In this document: piece by piece, positions 1 to 5,821 of the stretch
Layout: each line of letters opens with the position of its first letter
How positions within the stretch are numbered: position 1 is the stretch's first letter
From: JBFMFE01 sp040752295
GTDB lineage: Bacteria > UBP15 > UBA6099 > JBFMBQ01
Direction of reading: 5' to 3'
NCBI GenBank assembly: GCA_040752295.1
Contig: JBFMFE010000276.1
Location: forward strand, 1 to 11,360
Length of the DNA stretch: 11,360 nt
The notes under the pieces: generated by a model
The model's database searches: none
What the model was told of the DNA's origin: nothing
Seen by the model: the letters and a program-made list of their open reading frames with translations, nothing else
Position numbers and translations under genes: made by a program

Positions 1-56
1 GCCTCGCGCGCGTACACGCGCCCGCGCGCGCGCACGCGCTGCGCGTGCGTACACGA
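1..56. repeat. Alternating CG/CA low-complexity tract with short palindrome
   Basis: The tract is almost purely alternating purine-pyrimidine (CG, CA and TA steps), a composition that can adopt Z-DNA under supercoiling. It contains a near-perfect inverted repeat, CGCACGCGC (31-39) and GCGCGTGCG (41-49), around a single T. The motif GCGTACACG occurs twice, near 11 and 48. No coding signal is seen. It may continue left of the window. Confidence 0.6.
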
Positions 57-75
57 GAAAAACCGCCACTCCAGA

Positions 76-115
76 GGGGTCAACTTTGGACGCCTAAAGG
101 GGGTCAAAAACGCCC
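76..115. repeat. Pair of GGGGTCAA-type direct repeats, possible transposon end
   Basis: Two related direct copies, about 23 bases apart, begin GGGGTCAACTTTGG (76) and GGGGGTCAAAAACGCC (99); both end in a CGCC-like tail. Tandem 'gggtcaa' repeats like these resemble the multiple end repeats of IS21-family elements as I remember them. No transposase is in the window, so any element would lie to the left. The family assignment is a weak inference; the repeats themselves are visible. Confidence 0.35.
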
Positions 116-120
116 GCCGC

Positions 121-217
121 TTGACACTGCGAGCGAAGCGAAGCAATCTCAAGTTTTTTTACTGGCTTTTTTTGAGATTGCTTCGGTCGCCTTCGGCTCC
201 CTCGCAATGACAGTCAA
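121..217. repeat. Imperfect inverted repeat, REP/MITE-like intergenic element
   Basis: The left arm (121-152) starts TTGACACTGCGAGCGAAGCG and ends in GAAGCAATCTCAA. The right arm (172-217) is its reverse complement with a short extra segment (the GGTCGCCTTCGGCTCC part) and ends in TGACAGTCAA. The T-rich centre (153-171) would be the loop. Repeats with 'gcgaagcaatctc' arms are common dispersed intergenic elements in several bacterial lineages. It encodes no protein. Transcribed, it would fold into a long hairpin with a U-rich loop. Confidence 0.7.
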
Positions 218-297
218 GACCTTCTGCACTCCTGTTTTGAACTTTTTGCGCCGGGATCAAATTTCCAGGAACCGTTGTTGAAAAGATATTACTCGTT

Positions 298-1023
298 ATG
301 AAAAATGCCATAACACGCGACTGGGATTTCGCTGAGAACACAAGGGAGTATCTAACCCGATTGAAAGCCGCTGGTGAAAGTGATAAAGGAGCATCCGGGG
401 GCGGCGACCCGTTGATCGCGAAACTTAAAAAATTCGGAGGTCTCCATCTCTTATGGGCTTTTTTTTATGGCTCCCGATGGAGTTGCTGCCCTGCCTGCTT
501 TCGCCGTTTGCTTATATATGTACACTGACCCTGAGGAGAAAGATTCCGTCAGAAAAGGCGGAATACCTTGAGAAAGTGCTCGATGCCGCTCTTGACCACT
601 TCCTCGCACAGGGTGAATTTATACACCCAGTTAATGGCGACGTTTTACAGGATAAACAGGGGCGTGCTCGTTTGGCATTCGGCGGCGATGATGACGCCGG
701 TAGTGAAAAATATATTGCGCCTGGCTTGGAAAACCCTACAACTCGCGTTGGTTTTGTACGAAGTGAACAATCCGCCGACGGACAAGGGCATCGAACTTTT
801 TTTCGTTGTCCGGAAACGCGGGGAAACGGAAAAAAAGGAAGTCTCGGACACGGAAACTGACGTGCACAAGCTTCTCGTCTGCCCGCGCACGCATGAACCG
901 CTGACCTTCGACCCCACATCAAACGAATACAGAACCCCGTCCGGAAACAGGTACCCCGTAATCCGCGGCATCCCCCTTTTCGTCCCGGAAACAGCGGAAT
1001 TGTACTATTCTGGAAGCGAATAG
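298..1023 (+). pseudogene. Gene broken by two frameshifts; Trm112-like C-terminus
   Basis: Coding-like sequence runs from ATG 298 to the stop at 1021-1023 but changes frame twice. The frame from 298 reads well to about 455. A second frame takes over near a run of eight T (459-466) and holds a clear amphipathic segment (EKAEYLEKVLDAALDHFLAQ). After the GGGG at 659-662 the original frame resumes with GC-rich third positions and continues to the end. The two shifts cancel, so one protein of about 240 residues is implied. Both sit on homopolymers, so sequencing error is as likely as true decay; programmed slippage is a remote option. The middle part is hydrophobic (LLPCLLSPFAYICTL). The first two-thirds match no family I can name with confidence; the segment ending GIELFFVVRK could be the last strand of a methyltransferase fold. 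No clear ribosome binding site precedes 298. Confidence 0.5.
568..1023 (+). CDS. Open 3' frame: protein with Trm112-like domain
   Basis: This is the uninterrupted 151-codon end of the broken gene above. The start at 568 is only the first ATG after an in-frame stop; bases 568-655 read better in another frame, so real coding here probably begins near 660. The last ~50 residues have the Trm112p/UPF0434 layout: HKLLVCPRTHEPLTFD, a short strand pair, then NRYPVIRGIPLFVPE. Family members use this small zinc-ribbon-like fold as a partner or activator of methyltransferases. Only one cysteine of the usual CPxC pair is present (CPRT), so zinc binding is doubtful. The upstream part contains a hydrophobic stretch (LAWKTLQLALVLYEV). 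Whether a working protein is made is unknown. Confidence 0.4.
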   Translation: MRKCSMPLLTTSSHRVNLYTQLMATFYRINRGVLVWHSAAMMTPVVKNILRLAWKTLQLALVLYEVNNPPTDKGIELFFVVRKRGETEKKEVSDTETDVHKLLVCPRTHEPLTFDPTSNEYRTPSGNRYPVIRGIPLFVPETAELYYSGSE

Positions 1024-1274
1024 TGAACTTTCGCGCTTCCAGAGGTTCCCGTTTCGCGGATGACGTATAAAAATGCATAATTTAATACGTTGTTCATAAT
1101 GACAACGGTTCGAGACACGGTTTTTTCAACTGCGTCCCAACTACTGAAAGGTTCATCAGCGCGGCTGTAAAGGCGCGCCGTCGCCCCTCGCCGCGCCTCC
1201 TGCGTCAATTTACAACTATTACATCAGCGGTTTATAATTGACCGAAGTTACAAGGGTAATGAGGAAATGATGCA
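1024..1274. other. Intergenic region with inverted repeats, before the MNT/HEPN pair
   Basis: No convincing gene is seen in these 251 bases, which are richer in A+T than the flanks. An interrupted inverted repeat, CGTTGT (1088-1093) and ACAACG (1102-1107), flanks an AT-rich centre and could be a protein-binding site. A GC-rich hairpin pairs AGGCGCG (1171-1177) with CGCGCCT (1192-1198) over a 14-base loop; no T-run follows, so it is a poor intrinsic terminator. The promoter at 1209-1238 is listed separately. Confidence 0.45.
1209..1238 (+). promoter_or_regulatory. Sigma70-type promoter for the MNT/HEPN pair
   Basis: The -35 box TTTACA (1209-1214, 5 of 6 consensus bases) and the -10 box TATAAT (1233-1238, perfect) are 18 bases apart. 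Transcription would begin near 1245, leaving a leader of about 30 bases before the ATG at 1275 with a GAGGA ribosome site at 1261-1265. A perfect TATAAT is rare in DNA of this GC content and this one lies exactly upstream of a gene pair. Confidence 0.55.
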
Positions 1275-1598
1275 ATGGCGCTCGATGAATTGCTGAAGCG
1301 GATTAAGGAGAGACTCGAAAATCTTTATGGCGAAAGGTTGAAGGGCGTTATTCTTTATGGCAGCCATGCGCGTGGCGACGCGGGGCCGGACAGCGATATT
1401 GACATCCTGTGCGTTCTGGAAGGTCCAATACTGGTTTACAAGGAAATAAGCGCGACGGTAGACGCAGTTTCCGATCTGGAACTGGAGATGAAAGATGACT
1501 ATAAACCGGTAAGTATCATCCCCGTGGACCGTGAAGGGTTTGAGTCCGCCGCTTGCGGATTTTACAGGGAAGTTCGCAAGGAAGGGATACCTCTGTGA
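1275..1598 (+). CDS. MNT-type nucleotidyltransferase, probable antitoxin
   Basis: This 107-residue protein is a minimal nucleotidyltransferase of the polymerase-beta superfamily. Its signature is GSHARGDAGPDSDID (residues 29-43), the GS-X10-DxD motif with metal-binding D41 and D43. A third acidic residue probably comes from the IIPVD strand (D85). In characterised MNT/HEPN pairs such a protein is the antitoxin and inactivates the HEPN toxin, in several cases by transferring AMP to a tyrosine of the toxin; doing so here is inference. The ATG at 1275 is 9 bases after GAGGA (1261-1265); nearer ATGs at 1267 and 1270 are out of frame. Its stop overlaps the next gene's GTG start (GTGA), so translation is probably coupled. 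Length is normal for the family and the motif is intact. Confidence 0.85.
   Translation: MALDELLKRIKERLENLYGERLKGVILYGSHARGDAGPDSDIDILCVLEGPILVYKEISATVDAVSDLELEMKDDYKPVSIIPVDREGFESAACGFYREVRKEGIPL
1578..1586 (+). promoter_or_regulatory. Ribosome binding site that supports the GTG start of the HEPN gene
   Basis: AAGGAAGGG lies 8 bases before GTG 1595, inside the end of the MNT gene. It supports starting at 1595 rather than at the in-frame ATG 1553, which is upstream of this site and would lengthen the overlap to 46 bases. Confidence 0.5.
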
Positions 1599-1993
1599 GC
1601 AGCATTCCGGAGGCAAAGGATCACTGGTTGAGGGCTGTTAACTCGTTTCTGATCGCCGAACTCGGAAGGGAAGTATCTCCCGATGACGCGGCAAGCCGGG
1701 CTTACTATGCCGTTTTTCACGCCGTGTCCGCGCTCTTCGCTTTAGAGGGAAAAGGTTTTAAGAAACATTCGGCGGTTGAAAACGAAGTTCACTTCGGGCT
1801 GGTTCGGTCTGGCAGGTGGTCTGTTTCCCTCGGCGACAGGTACAAGAAACTCCACAGGCTGCGCATGGTCGGCGACTACGGCAGTCTGATACACGTTTCC
1901 GCGGAGGAAGCGAAGACGGCAATATCTGATGCCCGTGAAATTCTGCTTGCCGTAAGTGAAACAAACCCTGCCATGTTTCCCTTTGATGTTTGA
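1595..1993 (+). CDS. HEPN-domain protein (UPF0332-like), probable toxin
   Basis: The 132-residue, mostly helical protein starts at GTG 1595, overlapping the MNT stop by four bases. It follows the UPF0332/HEPN pattern: SRAYYAVFHAVSALF (34-48), then KKHSAVENE (56-64), then the C-terminal R90-MVGDY95. R35 and H42 fit the R-X4-6-H spacing linked to RNase activity in HEPN toxins, although in this subfamily the RAYYAxFH helix may be structural. Several tyrosines (37, 38, 95) are candidates for AMPylation by the partner. Partnership with the upstream MNT gene and the shared promoter indicate a toxin-antitoxin or defence module. An in-frame ATG at 1553 would add 14 residues but gives a long overlap. 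The target of the toxin cannot be told from the sequence. Confidence 0.82.
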   Translation: MSSIPEAKDHWLRAVNSFLIAELGREVSPDDAASRAYYAVFHAVSALFALEGKGFKKHSAVENEVHFGLVRSGRWSVSLGDRYKKLHRLRMVGDYGSLIHVSAEEAKTAISDAREILLAVSETNPAMFPFDV

Positions 1994-2162
1994 TCCCGGC
2001 ATAAAAAGTTCGATTTTCCCGGAGCGCCCGTCAGTGCGCGTCCCGCCCGCAAAAAAGGAATTAGTCAAGCCTTTCTCAAAAAGCCAAATGGCGATAATCT
2101 GAAAAAGAAACCTTTTGCGCCGAAATCAAGAATGTGCTACTTTTCAATGGGATGGACAGGGA
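1994..2162. other. Spacer between the MNT/HEPN pair and the exporter genes
   Basis: No gene is seen here. A GATAAT sequence (2093-2098) could be a -10 box for the exporter genes, but no acceptable -35 lies 16-18 bases upstream. I see no hairpin plus T-run marking termination of the HEPN transcript. The region is A-rich (AAAAAAGGAA near 2051, GAAAAAGAAA near 2101), as is typical of regulatory DNA. Confidence 0.3.
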
Positions 2163-2960
2163 ATGCTTAACACCGTAAGGACGCTCGCACGCCACGGCTC
2201 GCTTCTCTACAGGTGGGTGCTGTTCAGTATAACTGTGACGTACGCCGAGTCCGTTTTCGGTTTCGCGTGGGTCGTCGCGCAGCCGGTCATCCGTTCGCTT
2301 CTCTTCACGTTCATAGCGGCTTACGTTTTCAGGGCGCGTATAGCTCCGGGCACGGGTCCAGCCGATTACGCCGTTTACATCCTGTGCGGGATGATTCCGT
2401 GGCTCGCGCTCCAGCAGGGCGTTATCGCGGCGACGAACTCGGTCATCAATTACAGGCATATAGTCACCGAGATGATATTTCCGATGCACATTCTTCCGAT
2501 CTACGGTGTCATCGCCGAGACGTTCACGCAGCTTGTAGGTTTCGCCGTACTCGCCGGACTGCTGATCTTCACCGACTACGGGGTTGGACCGCACCTTTTG
2601 TGGCTCGTCGTGCCGATCGCCGGACAGTTTCTCTTCGCCGCCGGGCTGGGATACCTGCTGGCATGTTTCGCCGTTTGGGTGCGCGACTTGGTTCAGATCA
2701 TGCCTCACTTTTTCTACGTCTGGATGATACTCTCGCCCCTGTACTACACGGGTGATATGCTGCCGGAAAAGGCGCGGATCATACTGAAGCTGAACCCCGT
2801 TTCCGGCATGTTCAACATGTATCACGACGTGGTGATGAACGCGAGGGCGCCCGCGGCGCGCGACGTGCTGATATTCAGCCTCACCGCGGCGGCGGTCTTC
2901 GCGGTCGGAAGCGCTGTGTTCGACAGGCTCCGCTATTACGCGGTGGACCAGCTCGGATGA
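2163..2960 (+). CDS. ABC-2 type polysaccharide export permease (Wzm/TagG/KpsM type)
   Basis: This 265-residue inner-membrane protein is the transmembrane half of an ABC exporter. The layout is the family's: a cytoplasmic N-terminus with the coupling-helix-like VTYAESVFGFAWVVAQP (25-41), where relatives have 'RYRQTxLGxxWxxLxP', then about six membrane segments (roughly 38-58, 70-90, 118-136, 144-170, 178-196, 236-254). The conserved WVRDLVQIMPHFFYVWMILS (172-191) and SPLYYTG (191-197) are typical of exporters of lipid-linked O-antigen, capsule or teichoic acid. ATG 2163 gives the usual N-terminal length; an in-frame TTG at 2115 would add 16 residues without similarity to the family. The last codons overlap the ATPase gene (ATGA). 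The substrate is not identifiable from the permease alone. Confidence 0.9.
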   Translation: MLNTVRTLARHGSLLYRWVLFSITVTYAESVFGFAWVVAQPVIRSLLFTFIAAYVFRARIAPGTGPADYAVYILCGMIPWLALQQGVIAATNSVINYRHIVTEMIFPMHILPIYGVIAETFTQLVGFAVLAGLLIFTDYGVGPHLLWLVVPIAGQFLFAAGLGYLLACFAVWVRDLVQIMPHFFYVWMILSPLYYTGDMLPEKARIILKLNPVSGMFNMYHDVVMNARAPAARDVLIFSLTAAAVFAVGSAVFDRLRYYAVDQLG

Positions 2961-3700
2961 ACCAGATCAGGGTCGAAGGGCTGACGAAAGTCTACAAGAA
3001 GTACGGCAAGCCGTACCACGTGCTCCTCGAAAAGGCGCGCCTGATGAAACCCGTCAATACCATAACGGCGCTCGACAACGTGAGTTTTGAAATGGAACGG
3101 GGCGAATCCGCGGCGGTGGTCGGGAGCAACGGCGCGGGCAAGACCACGCTCATGAAAACCATTCTCGGCATCGCGCGCCCCACGTCCGGCTTCGTTTCCG
3201 TCGCCGGCGATCTCACGGCGATCATGGTCCTGGGACTAGGAACGCACGATTTCTTCTCCGGGGCGTTCAACATATACCTCTTCGGGACGATGATCGGCAT
3301 GAAGAAGGCGGAAATCAGAAGGAAATTCGACGAGATCGTGTCGTTCGCGGAACTGGAGAAATTCGTCAACATGCCCCTGCGCACCTACTCCGCGGGCATG
3401 AGGCTGCGACTCGTCTTCTCGGTGATGATCTTCAAGGAAACGGACGGCTACGTGATTGACGAAACGCTCGCGTTCAGCGACCTCGGATTTCAGCAGCGTT
3501 GCGTTCAGAAGCTGAAGGAACGCCGCAAAAACGGAACCACGATTCTCATCGCGTCTCACGACCTTCCCCTCATCCGCACACTCACCGACCGCGTACTGTG
3601 GATCAGGGGCGGAAACCTGATAGAGGACGGACCGACCGAAAACGTGCTCACCCGCTACGAACGCTCCTACGACATCATGAACGTGTGGAAGGAGGTCTGA
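2957..3700 (+). CDS. ABC exporter ATP-binding protein (Wzt/TagH/KpsT type)
   Basis: The 247-residue cytoplasmic ATPase powers the permease encoded just upstream. Walker A is GSNGAGKTT (56-64), the ABC signature is YSAGM (144-148), Walker B with the catalytic glutamate is YVIDE (165-169), and the H-loop histidine is H201 in ASHD. The opening KVYKKYGKPYHVLLEKA (11-27) is typical of this subfamily. The protein ends soon after the nucleotide-binding domain, so it lacks the C-terminal sugar-binding domain of O9a-type Wzt; recognition of a finished, capped chain by this subunit is therefore unlikely. Two positions look divergent: FFSGAFN where relatives have LTGREN, and ETLAFSD where they have EVLAVGD. 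The start overlaps the permease stop by four bases. Confidence 0.92.
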   Translation: MNQIRVEGLTKVYKKYGKPYHVLLEKARLMKPVNTITALDNVSFEMERGESAAVVGSNGAGKTTLMKTILGIARPTSGFVSVAGDLTAIMVLGLGTHDFFSGAFNIYLFGTMIGMKKAEIRRKFDEIVSFAELEKFVNMPLRTYSAGMRLRLVFSVMIFKETDGYVIDETLAFSDLGFQQRCVQKLKERRKNGTTILIASHDLPLIRTLTDRVLWIRGGNLIEDGPTENVLTRYERSYDIMNVWKEV

Positions 3701-3704
3701 CCGG

Positions 3705-3731
3705 GACGCCGCGACTGAACCCCGCGGCGTC
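3705..3731 (+). other. GC-rich hairpin between ATPase and GNAT genes
   Basis: GACGCCGCG (3705-3713) and CGCGGCGTC (3723-3731) form a perfect 9-bp stem with a 9-base loop, starting four bases after the ATPase stop. No U-run follows, so it is not a standard intrinsic terminator. It could reduce read-through or protect the 3' end of the exporter message. Role inferred. Confidence 0.5.
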
Positions 3732-3751
3732 GCCGCGATGACGTCCCATCC

Positions 3752-4333
3752 ATGAACCGGCGCATATTCATCAAGGGCGGACGCGTGACCATCAGGAACC
3801 TCCGTGTATCCGACCTCGGACGCGTCGCACGGTGGATAAACGATCCCGAGACCGCGTATCTGCTGGGGATACGCACCACCGTGACCCTCGATTCGCAGCG
3901 GACCTGGCACAAAAACATGATGAACGACCCGACGAAACTGGTCGCGGCGATAGTCATAACCCGCACCGGGCGGCACATTGGAAACGTGGGAATTCAGAAC
4001 ATCAGCGAACCCGACCGGAACGGCGCACTGAACGTTTTCATCGGAGACAAAAAGGATCGCCGCAGGGGGTACGCCCTCGAGGCGGTGGAACTGTTCCTCC
4101 GTTTCTGCTTCACGGCTCTCGACCTCGAAAGGGTGTGCCTGCTCGTACACGAGGAAAACGCCGCGGCGCGAAAGCTGTACGAGGCTGCCGGCTTCCGAAA
4201 AGAGGGGCTGTTGAGACGGCACGAAAAATACGGCGGGCGCCGCGTGAACAAGGTCGTGATGGGCGTGCTCCGCGACGAATACTTTACGATGAAGCCGCGC
4301 AACGCGCGGGAGACGGCGCGCTTGAAGCGGTAA
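3752..4333 (+). CDS. GNAT N-acetyltransferase, RimJ/RimL-like
   Basis: This 193-residue enzyme should transfer an acetyl (or other acyl) group from CoA to an amine. The GNAT fold is visible in order: RVTIRNLRVSDLGRVARWIN (11-30) as the first strand and helix, VAAIVITRTGRHIGNVGIQN (64-83) as the central strands, the acyl-CoA pyrophosphate loop R103-R-R-G106-Y-A108 (RxxGxA) before the long helix, and NAAARKLYEAAGFRKEG (136-152) as the motif-B region. Relatives acting in glycan loci acetylate amino-sugar nucleotides (PseH/WecD style), while RimJ/RimL modify ribosomal proteins; position beside an exporter favours the sugar role, by inference. No good ribosome site precedes the ATG. The C-terminal 20 residues are basic. 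Its last codons overlap the -35 box of the next promoter. Confidence 0.88.
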   Translation: MNRRIFIKGGRVTIRNLRVSDLGRVARWINDPETAYLLGIRTTVTLDSQRTWHKNMMNDPTKLVAAIVITRTGRHIGNVGIQNISEPDRNGALNVFIGDKKDRRRGYALEAVELFLRFCFTALDLERVCLLVHEENAAARKLYEAAGFRKEGLLRRHEKYGGRRVNKVVMGVLRDEYFTMKPRNARETARLKR

Positions 4334-4350
4334 TACCGCGATTTTATAAT
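4322..4350 (+). promoter_or_regulatory. Sigma70-type promoter before the radical SAM genes, with spacer palindrome
   Basis: The -35 box TTGAAG (4322-4327, 4 of 6) and the -10 box TATAAT (4345-4350, perfect) are 17 bases apart. The -35 lies in the last codons of the GNAT gene. The spacer carries the palindrome GCGGTAATACCGC (4327-4339), a possible operator, which could alternatively act as a weak hairpin before ATTTTAT. Transcription from here would give a leader of about 70 bases before ATG 4429. Confidence 0.5.
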
Positions 4351-4428
4351 TATCTTGAACGGCGCGCCCGGACTTCCCCGGAGTAACCGCTTCGGGTCAA
4401 AAAAGATGCGCAAATCCACCGATTCTTA

Positions 4429-5820
4429 ATGAAAATCCTTCTCGCTCAACCGGCGGGTTACCACGGCGGAGAGATACATCACTACATGCCGCCCCTCGGC
4501 ATAGCGTCCCTCGCCGCGGTCCTCAGGGAGAACGGCTTCGAGGACGTGCGCATCGTTGATTTCCGAAACGAGGAGACCTGGAACGGCAGAGAGCAACTCC
4601 TCTCCGGGGCGGCGCCGGACCTTGTGGGAATCTCCGCCATGACGACCAATTTCCCCGCGGCGACCACGCTGGCGCGGTTCTGCAAACGCGAGCTGAACGT
4701 GCCGGTGGTCTGGGGCGGACCCCACCCGAGCGGCGACCCCGACGGCGTCCTGAGCCTCGGGCTTGCCGACGCCGTCATCCCGGGCTACGCCGAGCGGGCG
4801 TTCCTCGAACTGTGCCGGACGGTGCGCGACGGGGGACGATTCGAGGAACTGCCGGGCGTCTGCACGCCCGGAAAAGATGGAAAAGTCAGGAAGAACCCCC
4901 CGGAACCTAATTTCCCCCTCGGCGAAATCCCCCCGCCCGCCCGCGACCTGCTCCCCATGAACGAGTACACGACCTACATAGACTCGCCGGTGCACGGGAA
5001 GATTGACGCCAACGGAATATCCGCGAGCCGGGGCTGCGTGTACAGATGCCGCTTCTGCATCTCAAGAGCCTTCCAGCGCTGGGAGGGAAACTCCCCCTCG
5101 CGCGTCTGCGACGAGATCGAGTCGCTGAACGAACGCCATCCGCAGCCCGGTCTTCTGTTCTACGACCTCCTTTTCACGGTGGACCGCCGGTGGGTGAAGG
5201 CGGTCTGCGACGAGATGGTCAGGCGCGGACTGAACCGCCTTAAATGGTACGCCATGGGACGGCTGACGGTGGTTGACCCCGCGACGCTCGCCGCGATGAA
5301 GCGCGCCGGCTGCGTGATGATTTCGTACGGCGTGGAGTCGCTGGACGACGCTTTTCTGGAGGCGGTGCGCAAAGACCAGACCTTCGAGCAGATCGAGCGC
5401 GGAGTGCGGGCGACCCACGACGCCGGAATCACACCCATGGCGCATTTCATCGTGGGGCTTCCCGGACAGACGGAAGACGACCTCCTCGCGCAGATGGACG
5501 TCATCGAACGATGGATAACCGAATACCGTTTTTACCCCGGCGATTTCTACCCCGTCATGATATTCCCCGGCACCGAGCTGTTCTTCTCGCTCCCCCGGTG
5601 GCGCGGACACAACTGGCTCGATACCGTGAGTCCCGGTTTCGTTTTCCCCAACGTGCCCCTGTATTCGGACAGGATACCCGTCGAGCGCGCCCTGGAGTTG
5701 AGCGACGAGTTAAACAGGCGCTCCAGGGAACTGCTCTCCGCCGCTTCGAGCATCTACAACGTGCGGGTCAGGCGGCGCCGGTCCGCCGAAACAGTGCAGT
5801 CCGCGATAGTGAAGGAGTGA
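4429..5820 (+). CDS. Cobalamin-binding-domain radical SAM protein (first copy)
   Basis: The 463-residue protein has the class B radical SAM layout: an N-terminal Rossmann-like B12-binding domain (1 to about 150; PPLGIASLAAVLRENG at 21-36, VWGGPHPSG at 94-102) and a radical SAM TIM-barrel whose CxxxCxxC is C203, C207, C210 (SRGCVYRCRFC). Later signatures are SYGVES (299-304), GLPGQTEDD (343-351) and FPGTEL (379-384). Such enzymes make a deoxyadenosyl radical from SAM and often methylate unactivated carbon or phosphorus using methylcobalamin; others do cyclisations. No DxHxxG cobalamin motif is present, as in most of this class. Odd points: the usual GEGE loop reads PGYAE (118-122), the DDxF motif reads YDLLFTVD (245-252), and the C-terminus is Arg-rich. 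No ribosome site is obvious. The substrate is unknown. Confidence 0.88.
   Translation: MKILLAQPAGYHGGEIHHYMPPLGIASLAAVLRENGFEDVRIVDFRNEETWNGREQLLSGAAPDLVGISAMTTNFPAATTLARFCKRELNVPVVWGGPHPSGDPDGVLSLGLADAVIPGYAERAFLELCRTVRDGGRFEELPGVCTPGKDGKVRKNPPEPNFPLGEIPPPARDLLPMNEYTTYIDSPVHGKIDANGISASRGCVYRCRFCISRAFQRWEGNSPSRVCDEIESLNERHPQPGLLFYDLLFTVDRRWVKAVCDEMVRRGLNRLKWYAMGRLTVVDPATLAAMKRAGCVMISYGVESLDDAFLEAVRKDQTFEQIERGVRATHDAGITPMAHFIVGLPGQTEDDLLAQMDVIERWITEYRFYPGDFYPVMIFPGTELFFSLPRWRGHNWLDTVSPGFVFPNVPLYSDRIPVERALELSDELNRRSRELLSAASSIYNVRVRRRRSAETVQSAIVKE
5811..5817 (+). promoter_or_regulatory. Ribosome binding site for the GTG start of the second radical SAM gene
   Basis: GAAGGAG lies four bases before GTG 5822, within the last codons of the upstream gene. 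It supports the GTG start and translational coupling; the next in-frame ATG (5852) has no such site. Confidence 0.55.
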
Positions 5821-5821
5821 C

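Noticed and set aside
121..217. CRISPR repeat or tRNA-like structure
   Set aside because: There is only one inverted-repeat unit, no spacers or periodic copies, and no cloverleaf with anticodon and CCA or T-loop features.
237..265. TTGAAC as a -35 box for the broken gene at 298
   Set aside because: The position 17 bases downstream reads AATTTC, a poor -10, and no better pair was found.
2093..2098. GATAAT as the -10 of an exporter promoter
   Set aside because: No recognisable -35 at 16-18 bases upstream; noted only within the spacer entry.
2076..2825. Minus-strand open frame of 249 codons opposite the permease
   Set aside because: Composition is highly charged and repetitive (Arg/Asp/Glu/His), typical of a shadow frame of a membrane protein gene.
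3236..4222. Long open frame on the minus strand (328 codons)
   Set aside because: It lies opposite the ATPase and GNAT genes, whose motifs are unmistakable; the frame is a by-product of high GC, with low-complexity composition.
4327..4347. Intrinsic terminator after the GNAT gene
   Set aside because: The stem would be only 5 bp with a short, broken T-run; the same bases are better explained as a promoter spacer, although a weak terminator role is not excluded.
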